This document shows, in pieces, positions 51,301 through 63,562 of a stretch of 64,000 nt of DNA; within the stretch, counting starts at the first letter, position 1; every line of letters begins with the position of its first letter. The DNA is from Sipunculus nudus (lineage: Eukaryota > Annelida > Sipuncula > Golfingiida > Sipunculidae). Location of the stretch: the NCBI GenBank assembly GCA_026874595.1, contig CM049318.1, positions 1,625,241 through 1,689,240 of the forward strand, given 5' to 3'. The notes below the pieces were generated by a model, which ran no database searches, was not told the DNA's origin, and saw only the letters and a program-made list of their open reading frames with translations. The translations under genes and the position numbers were made by a program.

Positions 51301-54300
51301 TTAACCTTGTGCACGCGCTTCACTGCAACGTCACACATTACGTCATAACGCTGATCATTGATATATAGCATACAAATCCACCAGACCCAAGTAAATAATA
51401 TCTTTATCATAAAAGGCATGAAACCAAACATTACACCTTTTTCTTCTATCTATCATTCGTGCAAGATTTGTTTGGCAAGTTTCTCTAAAAACGATCATCG
51501 CGAAAATACAGATGGACAGAGGTGGCGAAAAGGGCTGATGTACAGTATATTCATTGCTTTGTTTATATTCAAGCTGTTAATAAACATGGTACATCCATTA
51601 ATGTCTACAAACAGAAGAAAAATATAACCTAAGATGTTTGATTGCATATGTAGGGAAGTTCAAGGTCACTAGTTTCAAAACTCTGGCCCGTCTTGGTTGC
51701 TTCCAGGTATCCTCTTTGAATGTATTTGGATTATTTTGGCGGTATCCCTACTTGTTATTTAAATATAGATATAAAATAAAACAGCCTGCGAGTTGTGGGA
51801 TCAACGTTTTCTGGTGTATTTTAACCAAATGGTCCATATGACGTCAGATATTGGAATAGGCCCCTTTAAGATGGGTAATACGTTGTTTATAGAGTGCAGG
51901 CTGATAGAACTCGCTCTGATTGTTATTGAATTCATATATCGGAATAGGCCCCTTTAAAGATAAGCAATACGGTGTTAATAGAGTGCTGGCTGATAGCTCC
52001 ACTGACTGACCTGACTGAAAGTGAAGTCGGCGCTCTAGCCAGTCACAGGTCTCCGGAAAATCCGGTCTGCACTGGCCCCCTTTGACAAACTGAGTCTGTT
52101 TTACCGTTAGATATTTAAGGCGAAAATAGAAGATACTGATAGAGTTGAAGATCTTAGTGAGAGAGATGGTGGAACCAGGAGAGAACCACCGACCTTGGAC
52201 GGGCTTCTACAACCCATTCTCATGGCAGCACCTGGGATCGAACCCGGGTCGCCAGCGGATAAGGCCAGCCGTTTTACCGGTTAGCTGTCTAGGCCCAAAA
52301 CTGAGCGGTTTACAGATATCAGATATCGGAAAAGACCCCTTTAAAGATGGGAAATACGTTTTTTGTAGAGTGCAGGCTGGTAGATCTCGCTCAGGTCATT
52401 TACTGACATCAGATATCGGAACTGCTCCCTTTTAAGATGGGTAATACGTTTTGTAGAGTGCAGGCTGGTAGATCTCGCTCTGATCGTTGACTCCTCTGGC
52501 TCAATAAAAGACAATGGCGAGGAAAACTGGAACATCACCATCCGGTTTCTGAGGGATCTGATAGGTAAACTTCCAGTCGGCCTGAACCAGACCAGGGTCG
52601 GCCTAGTCAAGTTCTCATCCGAGGGACAGGTCTGGTTCCATCTGGATAAATATGGCTCAAGAATGGCTATAGACTACAAAATCAGTGACCTTCCGTACTC
52701 AGGTCAGTGATCTTTTAAAGTAAATTATTCGTTTAAACTTGACAATCTTACTACATATTGTTTATTATTGCTGCAAGTACGCTTTGCATTTCGTAAACGT
52801 GGCGAGTCCTTTGAATAAAACAATGTATAACCGCTGACTATGTTTTTTTCAAGGCATTCTACAACTATGCAATTCCTTATGTATGGCTTATTGCAAGTTC
52901 AAAGCAGCCATACTGTTCAAGAACTTAAATGTATGGCTGAATATCCCTTAAAATAAAGACATTAAAGACTAAACATGATATAAGGGGAAGTTAATTATGC
53001 TAAGGTATAATTTGATGCAACAAAATAATTTATCAGCAGTGTTTGTAATTTTGTCTTCGTGTTTATGAGACGTATGTCATTGCATTTAGTAATCCGACAG
53101 TAACTGTAAACACATTCACAGGTAGTTGGACAAACACGCAAGAAGCCCTGCATCTGATGAGGACAGAGATATTTCAAACGGAGAATGGCGACAGACCGGA
53201 GTACGCAAATATTGCTATCGTCATGACAGACGGGATGAGCAACATCGTAAGTCACAACACCATTCCGGAAGCACAGCGGGCGATGATGGAGGGAGTACAG
53301 ATTTTCGTCGTGGGGGTCACAAACCTAATCAACCGGACCGAACTAGAGGGCATAGCTTCAAAGAAAGAATGGGTATATCACGTGGAGAACTTTACCGATC
53401 TTGATCGTCTTGTCTTCAACCTGACCAACGACATCTGTCATGTCCCAATCAATGGTAGTGGTCATGTTTGTAATTACGTATTATTATGTGAAAATAATTC
53501 ACGTGTTCCCCTTGTCAACGGAATGGTACAAACTGAATAATGGCTTTCCATACACGCGTTTGCCTGTCTGAGATAGGCGAAAGTGTTTTTTTACGACCCC
53601 TGCTAAATAAGGCTAATAAAATAACGCTTCATGGGTCCCAGTTTAGTTTTATGCCTCAATGCAAATTTCGACAAACTTCTTCAGGTTCCTTCATAGTTGA
53701 ATGGGTTTTCAAGCAGCAGAGTCACTAATCCTGATTGTGACCAGCACGATAAACACAGATAAAGGTATTATCTCTACTCGTTTACAGGGTTCTCCCGTAA
53801 CTTATATACCCATTCATGTAAAGAACATTTTCTCATATGTGTAGGTCACTTTCCATTTTGATCGTATATGAAACACATTTCAAGGTTATCATGCGTGTCC
53901 ATTACCTCAGTGTGGCTATATTTCAACAGGCTCGTGGGAAGAATGGACGCCGTGGTCTTCGTGCCCGGTGACCTGCGGTTCAGGGGTCGTAACCAGAACG
54001 AGGGTTTGTGACGGAAGTGGTTGTCTAGGTCCGAGGTCAGAGTCGGTCAGCTGCGAGGCCGAAGTTGAATGTCCAGGTAACGAACTGATTTATTTTTTAA
54101 GTCCCCCCCCCCCCGGTACGGGTTTGATTATACGGGTTGATTAGTCCATTTTTTACATTTATGTTTGGGTCAATTGTTGTGTGGGTGGAATTTAGCTTAG
54201 GTGTCATATAGTGCAAAACCATCGATTGCATTTTTCTTTCATATTTTTCTCATTCATTCCGGAGCTTGCGGTACAATTTTCTTTTTTTTCTACTTTTTGC

Positions 54301-57158
54301 TAATGTATGCGCTAGATCTCAAATAAGGTTGATTTTTAACAAATGACCTTTATACACAATATTAGTCACAAATCACAAATTGGCCCTTGATATATATTTT
54401 GTTACATTTACCAAATACCTAAAGGTGGTAACCCTCTATAACCACTTCCCCAGTATGGCTCATTTGTAGGCCGATGGAGGAGGGGTCCATTGTTTTGTTT
54501 GCGATTGGAAACATCTAATCTCACATAGGATAGAATGGGTGACATTAATGTGTTGTGTCCACGTCTCATCAAACACCAGGAGAAACCCGGCGATCCATTT
54601 AATGTGATGGGCAATTACATTTAAATCAAGTACAAAATCAAAATAAGCCGATGATCTCTTCAAAGCGTCTTCTGATATGTTATGGACGTTTGTTAAGAAC
54701 GGTCTTCTTGAGAACGAATTTCAGTGTTTAGTTCCTGTCCAATTGGAGAGATGTTAAATTCATGATATGATAAAACGTCGCCACCCATACTTGGTTTTTC
54801 TCATTAAGTCCTCCACCCGTAAAACTATTTTGTCCAAATAATCATCTAAATATGAGCTATTATTTTGTCTGGGAATACTGGGAGCGTTTGCAGTGAGCGA
54901 TGCCTAGCAGGGTGACCATTACAACTGCATCTCGCGTGAGGGATTCTGCTTTAAGGTACAAGTAAAATATGATATTTTCAGTCAAGCAAACACGGTTGCT
55001 CTGACACATTCATTGTCTTATGCGTTGTAAACCAATCAAACGTTGTGGGACCACAAGGATATACAGACCACAGTGTTCTCGTTCAGATCCCATCCCTCCG
55101 TGGGGTCCATGGGGACCATGCAGTGTAACATGTGGAGAGGTGGGCTGGAAGAGGAGGTCCCGAGGCTGCGGGGACCAGCCGGGGTGTACCGAACCTATAC
55201 AAGACTCCGCGCGCTGCTTTCCCGCTTTATCATCCTGTCCAGGTAAACAAAGTCTGGCGACGAGTTCCACGGAGAAAAGGTTGATTAGCCAGCAGACAAG
55301 CCTCATGTCTTCCCTATATATCTCAAGCTTGTGGAAAACTAGACTGGTGTCCGGCTCTAATATATCCCTGTTGCCCTCAGCCAATCACTCGACTAGTAAA
55401 ACACAGCCGTTTAGCAAAGTAAGCAGTGTCCACTGATTTATAAGATTGCCTTTCTTAATTTCAAAACATACTATATTCCAAATTATGCTCGTGCCAAATG
55501 AAATACTATTTGGTTCAGCTTGATCGTTATGTGCCCTATTATCCATTAAGAAGGTGATTATTCGCATGAAAGTTATGAGGCCTGTAGCGTCGTTTAAAAC
55601 AGTCATGGACAGATAAATTATCAGTACCGGCAGGCCAAGCGACGAAACATCAGCGAACAAAATCATAACTATGGCTGGTTTTGCTTGTCGAGACATCTGG
55701 CTGAGGTTCGATGGTGGTAATCTTTCCGATTCAATTCTCCACCTTTTAACTTGAACTGCTTTGACAGGGAGGCGGAACTTTCCGTGCGTATAATGAGGTT
55801 TGGACATCTAAACATCTAAACTGGTTCAGGGCGTGTTTGCCTATATAACTTGGATTTTGTTTAACAGGCTTTTGTCAATGGGCTTTAGAGCTACCTCTCC
55901 GTAAACTACTAAAATGCTACTGGATAGGCCCTACCTCTTGGTGAAACATTGGGGCTTGACGAAACAGGCGGTGTTTATGATTAACCAGAAATTAGGGATA
56001 AGGGATCCAGGAGGCACATGGCTATTTGAATATATTATAATTGAGAAATATTGCAATATAAAAGCAACCATGTTACCTGTCTAACTCGAGAATCTATGCT
56101 AAATCTGTAGATAACCTCAACTGTGACTTGCTATCCCCTGAGTTTGTATGAAAGGTATCGAAGTCTGGATTCAACGTAGAAGGTCTAACAACGTACCGGA
56201 AAGTCCAAAATAAGCATGTGCGAGTCTGGTCCAAACGAGGGCTTAGCAAAACATGCGAGTCTGGTCCAAACGAGGGCTAAGCAAAACATGCGAGTCTGGT
56301 CCAAACGAGGGCTTAGCAAAACACAACTGTCTTTAAGCACGTAATATTTCCTAGGAACTGGATGTAAAGGATCATTTTATGTAAGTTTAACATAAATACT
56401 TCCAGTAGGGCCACAACTGGGTCTAATACTTCTAGATATTGGGTGCGATAAACACAATACAGGGGCGGATCCATGATTAAGGAAAGGAGAGGTTCTACCC
56501 TGGAGGCCTAATGACAAAACCTAAATACAGGTTCCCAGCTCCCCTCTCTGGATCCGCTTATGCAATAACTTTTTCGAACTGACTATTTAGGAGCGAATCC
56601 AGGATATTAAGAAGAGGGCTTTACCATTTAAACCGATGGACAATTACCTTTGTAGAAAAGTTCCAACCTTCCGGGGTTAGCGTAAACAGTTCCTAGAAAA
56701 TACTGCAACGAGGTATTTTCTTGCAGAAAAGGGGGTTAAGAAGGTTAAGATGGTTTTGCTCTCCGGTGGATTCATCCTGACACGCTGACGGCGCTGACGG
56801 TGGTGCATTATCCTGAATGTCCATGTTAAAAAAAAATTCTCAATCGTTCAAGAAGTGTAAAATGTGCTAAGGGCGTCAATACAAGGGGAATGGGTATATA
56901 TCCCCACACCTTTTAGCAAGGAAGGGGGGGGGCGATGGTCAATGTAATCACCCCCCCCCCCCTCCCCACCCACTGATATCCAGACAATAATATTTATGCA
57001 TTGCAAATATATTAATAATTCGAATTTTAGTTCCATTTTGAGTTTACGATGAAATTTATATCTAAACCTGGTTTAGAATTAACATATACTGAAAAAATAA
57101 TACCTTATTTTTCAAAACCTTACATGCTAAATTGTAATACATTTTAAATATGTCACTG

Positions 57159-57199
<41 letters not shown>

Positions 57200-57242
57200 G
57201 TATACAGTGGAACCTCGCATTGCGATTAAAGTTAATTACGAC

Positions 57243-57319
<77 letters not shown>

Positions 57320-60300
57320 AACTTTCTAATCACCCCTGTAGATAAATTGACGTCACTTAAATTAGCAACTGGTTGCGGTTACCGGTCAGTGGTTTATTTA
57401 TGTGTTTTGCTTTCCCTAGTGCTTGCACAATTATAAAGTTGCCGAGTTCTTCCACTGGACGGCAGATAAAGCTATCAGAAACTCACTGCGGAAAGATGTT
57501 TGCTGGAGATATTAATAGTTTTGGTATTTCCCTTACATTGCACTTATAACCTAGGTGAAGCCAACTTGATTTAGGAAATAAAAGAATAATGGTTTTCACC
57601 AAAAAAAATCTATTAAATCTTAGATTGCATAGTAACGTTCTCTTTGATAAAAAGGAAAGGGTATATCGATCAATGCCCAAAAAATGTCTAACAATTTTTA
57701 TAATTTGTCTGATCATAACTTTGTCTATATTTTAATTTCTGTTAAGAAATTTAACACAGATACTAAAGCAATGAATATATTCTTCCCGTAATTAAATATA
57801 TGATGTAATAGTTTATATTATGACATGGGTACATGTGAATGGACTAGATTATACAATCGTGAAACAATCGTAGTAAGAAATTCATTATATATTTTCGCAC
57901 CGTCTGCACTAAGCTATACCAAGCTTTATTTAATATTAATATATGCCTGCTTAATACAAAGCTTTCGCAAGTTCGTGCTATTGTGGGCTTCTTATCCAAA
58001 GCTGCTGAGTGTTGGATATTTTGTTTTCCACTCAGTTGCGGAAACTTTCGCTCTTGGTATTTTCCACGTGCTCGTTTAATAAGCATCATTTTCAATTATC
58101 ACATATCCTCGCAAAATCGGCTTTTTTCCTGACATTTATTAATGTTTATTATTTAAAACCAGTATTCAGCACTTCAATGTCAAATGGATCTAGATATAAA
58201 AATATAAGATATATAAAATTTGGAAAATTTGCACATGACATAAAATTTTAACCATAAACAATAGAATTATGTAGCTATTGTATGCAAAAATATTAAAAAG
58301 TAATTAAGACTGTGGTATCAAATTGTTTACATTTCACACATGTAATCCCTTTTTAAGAATGAATTCGTTATTCTACAATAACTAATGTTGCCATCTTTAT
58401 TTGAACAGATACCATCACTCCAGACTCACGCGATTACATATAAATTATATAAATTGAACAAGGATACCATAATTTTACTTTTTTAACGAAATCTGGTAAA
58501 CTTATCGATCCATTGTATATGTATTGAATACCTAACCTATCTAAAACAGATCCTAATGAGTGGGGTCCATGGCAGGGTTGTACTCACACCTGCGCGGGTG
58601 GGGTACGTGCCCGGTCGAGAAATTGTCAGGCCCCAGGCTGTTCGCGCATTGTATACCAGACGCAGCGTTGCGCTACCCAGCCTTGTACAGGTAAGGGCGT
58701 AATTAGCAAGGCCATCCTAGAGCCGAGTTTTTAAATCAAACTTGGTGTTGAGAAGTTCACGTAACTAAAGATTCTGTATATTATTCAATCAACCATTTTT
58801 ATTTTTGTGCCTCAACTATGTATATTTTATACTGTCATAAGCAAAATAAACAAATGGAGAACAATATCTTTATATTAGATCTGATATAAAACATAATATT
58901 ATTTTTATACCTTTTTTTTTGCTCATATTATTACAGTATACCTTTGTAATTAATTAAATTTTAGCACAGTTTTGTAAATATAAATATTATATTTATCTAC
59001 AAAATGGTGTAAAACAAACTTATCATGTCAATGATTCATTTGCATCTGCATGCATGTTGATTGTCAAAAGAAATAAGTACCAGCGCTAGGAATCCCTTGG
59101 TCATAGGATCAAATCAGAAATTCCATTATACTTCTAACATATGTTTATAAAAAAAGTGCACTTATGAAAGCTATCTTTGACTGCACCTACCTAGCCTCTG
59201 CAGCTTTGTATCATAAACTCACATATACAAGTAGCTCTCTTGATGCGTGTGTTGAAGGAGCCGCCATTTCCTTTTTCGATAAACTTGTACTTTTGGATCA
59301 TAAAGCATTATCCCTGTTTTGGTGACATGTGATACTTGGCAATGAGGAAACTTGTTCACAACAATTCAATTCACGGTCATTCAAGAACAAGTTGAAGTCA
59401 TTGAGGTCTGCAAAAGTGATTCGTACAACCGTCTACCCATGTTGGAAAACATCAGTTATAATTCTTATCTGGCTCAAATATGAAATGTTTGGTTACAGAG
59501 TGGGGGTCGTGGGGAGAGTGGGAGCTATGCACTGCAACATGCGGAGGAGGCACCAGAGGGCGCCGGCGAGCAATGTTAAATCCGCTCCCGGGCGGTCCCA
59601 GAGAAGAACGTATCACAGTCACGTGCTCCCCACTGCCCTGTCCTATAGGCGAGTAATAGAAGAATAAAAGCCTAGGTCTCACTTCCACGAAATTTCAGCC
59701 AACTCTTCCCAACTTTCCCCTATGATCTCTTCTGACGTCATTTATCTTCTATGCCCGTGCGATATTCTGAGTAGAAAAGAAGTTAACCGAAGCGATCAAC
59801 ATCGCATAGGCCAAATAAGCCCCGAATTTATTAGGAAAATTATACGGCTAAAAAGTGTGTAGTTTGGTTGTAACGATACGTGATATCGTGGCGGTTTTGA
59901 TCCTAAGAGGCGCTACGACCTCTCACGGGACAGAAATAATCACGTACGAAGCCTATACTCAAAGCCGCAAATAACAACAATCTACAACTTACGAACAACC
60001 GATTTCATCATAGCTTCGGGAATAAACCCAAATACAACATTTCACTATTTAAACTCATGCATTGATTCGCGCTTCTACAAGACAAAGATACGAACTCCAT
60101 GACGAATCCTGCCAAGTCAATCAAATTAACGGTTCGGGACGGGTCGGCTTTAATTTCATATAAGTTGGAACTAGGCTAAACTGGTATTCAAATATGTTTA
60201 TGTTCTTCGCCTAGAAATCCTTGAATACGTGCGATACGCCTTGATTCGAAGCACGGTAAACGCATATATTTAACATATTATACGTCAAGTCAATAATAAA

Positions 60301-60669
60301 AATAATAAAAATAGCCTTATTTACAGACCAAAATTGTAGTAAAAAAAAAAAACAAACAAATGTGTACCTAATTGTTCTAGCTTTTCACAGTTGCATCAGA
60401 AAATGATTTAAAAAAAAATTAAATAAAAAGTCGTTGTCCTTGCTCCATAACCGATATACAAAACAGTCGGGTAGAATCCGCATTGAATAAAGGCGTATTG
60501 CTAGAAAAGTCCCTGTCCACATTGGGTGGTTTAATGGTTCCCTGCCAAGTGCTGTTTCTTGTAACCCAAATATGAACCAAACATGAACTAATTACCCATA
60601 TATTCATTATAAATCGACAAAACCCGGCTATTATTCATGGCAGCCATCTTGCATGGAACAGCATTTGAA

Positions 60670-60708
<39 letters not shown>

Positions 60709-62148
60709 CCTATAACTTTGTTGTACAGGATCGTTTCTTTGAAAATACACGCAACATTCAGTGCCACTAGAAATGGCGGAGGAAATCACCTGTACAGGCT
60801 CCATCATGGAAGGAGGATTGGTTAATTTAATAACTCCGCCCTGTAATATTGTATTTCATACATTGATACCACAGGTGCTTGAATAATTGATGGTACAAAT
60901 TTTGGCATAAACGGTTTACAGTTAGCTGTATAAACCATCCCTACCCTTTTCTAAGCGTTAAACCAGTAAATATTGCTTGTCAGTAACTTGTTTATATAAA
61001 CATACACAAGGCTGGCATCTTCATTTGCAACTGGTTTGTATCCATTAATTGGTACTTTCATGCATGGTAGGCCCGCACAGAATTTTTTTGTCATCTTTTG
61101 ATTAGGCTCTTTCAATTGTGCTGGGTACCAGTCTATATATTTCTCGTTTAAAGTCAATATTCACTGCATCAAAATTTCTTCCAATGAAGACACGCACACG
61201 TTACTATATTCAACAGTTTTCTTGTTATTAAGAATATTATTTCCCTCTTTGTTCCAACGATTTTATAGATGCTTCATTATTATTATTTTAATTGCAGATC
61301 AATTTATTTCTTCCTGGTGTTATTCTGTCATTTCCATCACCGTTCTTATTATTAAAATGCTTTGTTTATTAATATTTTATTTTTTATTATCATGTTTACC
61401 CCTAATCCTTCTAATTAGAAAAACAATCATTATTGTGTTTCCTATTTTATCATTATTATTATCTCCAACACTTACTGCTGTGTCTCCTCCTTCTGATTGT
61501 TAGTTATTGTTAGTTATTGTTAGTCATTGTTAGTTATTGTTAGTAATTGTTGCTATTCTTATTACATTTCTTTTTCTTTTCTTCTTCTTCCTTTTCGTAT
61601 TATTATTATTATAATCATTATTATTATTACTGCTATAACTGATAAAATTGATGTTATCGTCAACTTCTTACTGGTCTTAATATAACATTTTTATAATGGA
61701 TAATGGCATTGTGCCGTCCTTCTGAATTTTACCTTTATTATTATTATTATAATAGTATTAAAATTATACCTCCACCTTGTGGCATGACGTATACTGTTTT
61801 TTTTTTACGATTTTATTAAAATTAGGGAGAATAAGAATAACATCCAAGGAACAATTCGTTATATTTTGGAGTTATTCTGAATCAACATAATATATCATTA
61901 AATCAATATTTTCATGCCATTACATCAGACCATTTCATTACAATATAGCTATTCATCGGTATAAGGGGCATGTCCTGGAGGTGACCTTTGGATGAGGTTG
62001 TTGAATCATGGCAGCTTTCTAATCCTATAAACATAGTTTGATGACGATCAGCCTGGCGGGACATTGAGGTGTCCGATTATTTATTAATATTATTATTATT
62101 AAAAATTCACTATTATAATTATTATTGTTACATTATTATTATTATTAC

Positions 62149-62182
<34 letters not shown>

Positions 62183-63527
62183 CAAACCATTCTTACTGTA
62201 ATCATAATTTATACCATTATTATTATTATTATAATTATTATAATAATAATAATAATTATTATTATTATTATTATTATAATTATTTTTATTTCAGAGTGGA
62301 TGCCGTGGGGCGAGTGGGGTATTTGCAGTAAAACCTGCGATGGCGGCTTTAGAGAACGTACCAGAGTGATGGATAACCCTCTGTCCGTAACTCCTATCTC
62401 AGAGAAACAGACGGAGACCTGCTCCACACAGCCGTGCCTGCAAGGTTAGAACAATCACTATAAAATCAACCTGACACCGAGACCTTTTGATTATACAACA
62501 TGCGGTGTCGTTAGTAGAGTGTTAATGCCTTATGATTGTTAACCAAAAAAATATTGTGACCCCAACAAACGAGTGGTAATGTTATCAGGTTGATTCTAAA
62601 GATGACTTTGCAATTTAAATTCTGTATATTCTGCAAATTCTGTATCTACATGCACTATACAAAACAGTGCTACAAGAAATGTTCCACCGCCGGCCTCTTG
62701 TTCAAATGACATCTTCTGTTTCACAGTTTAACAATACCCGGTATGAAAACTAAAACACTCAAATGCTGAAGCGAAGGCGTATCGAGGAAAAAAGTGTTTT
62801 GTCTCTTTTCCCAAAAAAATACCTGTAACTTAGGGTATCCGTGCCCGCTTCTTCTATAAATTTATAAAAAATATAATTTTTCAACATGTTCAAAACAATC
62901 GCACAAAGGTCGCCGAGGAGGTAGGTTGCTCAAAGATGGCTCAAGGGAGGCACAAGCATTCCCGTTGTTGTAGAATGAAGGCAGATTGGTCGCGCTGGTG
63001 GCATGGGGGAAGCAGAGTGAAGGCAGGCATGAAAATGCCCTAATGCTGCTTTTTGGAAGGTTCAAGGGAGGCACAAGTATCGCTGAAACAGTTATGGAGC
63101 AGTTACACAGAAACAGGATTTTCTGGGGTTAGGCGACCATTGAGCGCCCAGGTCATTTTATCGTCGCTCAAAGGTGGCACAACGGTGGCAGCCCTGTGTA
63201 AAGGGGTCTTAATACAGATAGATAGAGGACGTCTGTGATTCCATTGGTACGTATGCGTATAGATTACGTATGCAGCAAAACCGGGCCTACACTATTCAAG
63301 TGCAGAAGGAGGAAAACCCTATCAGTGACGTCAAACTTTGGAATTTCCCCTCCATTACCATGAGCTAATTTGAGCGACCGAAACGTGCGTCATACACATA
63401 CGCATATACGTATACATGGAATCACTCTGAGAGAATATGATGGTGCGATTCTCAGCTGCATACGCATACAAGGAATTCCACCTTAACAGAACATGTGACT
63501 GATTCAGTTAATATATATATATATATA

Positions 63528-63562
<35 letters not shown>

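Larger units (their letters stand above)
55243..58549. other. Intron 6
   Basis: A 3.3-kb intron. It holds a 35-bp triple repeat (56214-56321), inverted-repeat elements with GCGGATCC ends (56456-56565 and around 56588), poly-G and poly-C runs near 56920-56965, and TA tracts with a pogo-like end (57160-57316). I see no further TSP1 exon in it. Confidence 0.7.
59649..62294. other. Intron 8
   Basis: A 2.6-kb intron starting with GC and ending in ATTTCAG. It contains an (AC)n(TA)n tract (60670-60708), a 10-bp tandem repeat TGTTAGTTAT (61499-61552) and extensive (ATT)n sequence from 61590 to the acceptor. Confidence 0.8.

Noticed and set aside
52230-52298. Possible tRNA gene on the minus strand
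   Set aside because: A and B boxes are present but the cloverleaf is not convincing, and a SINE core domain follows, so it is a tRNA-derived SINE.
53455-53540. Extension of vWA exon 4 to a stop at 53540 as the end of the gene
   Set aside because: The donor at 53454 joins the next TSP1 exon in phase 1 with a natural protein sequence; the extension has no domain character. It may at most be a retained-intron form.
55020-55436. Overlapping plus and minus open frames across TSP1-2
   Set aside because: They are other-frame shadows; the phase-1 frame with six cysteines and good splice sites is the coding one.
62069-62449. Open frame with a long isoleucine run leading into the TSP1-5 sequence, looking like a membrane anchor
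   Set aside because: The isoleucines are a translation of the (ATT)n tract. The real exon starts at the acceptor at 62294/62295.
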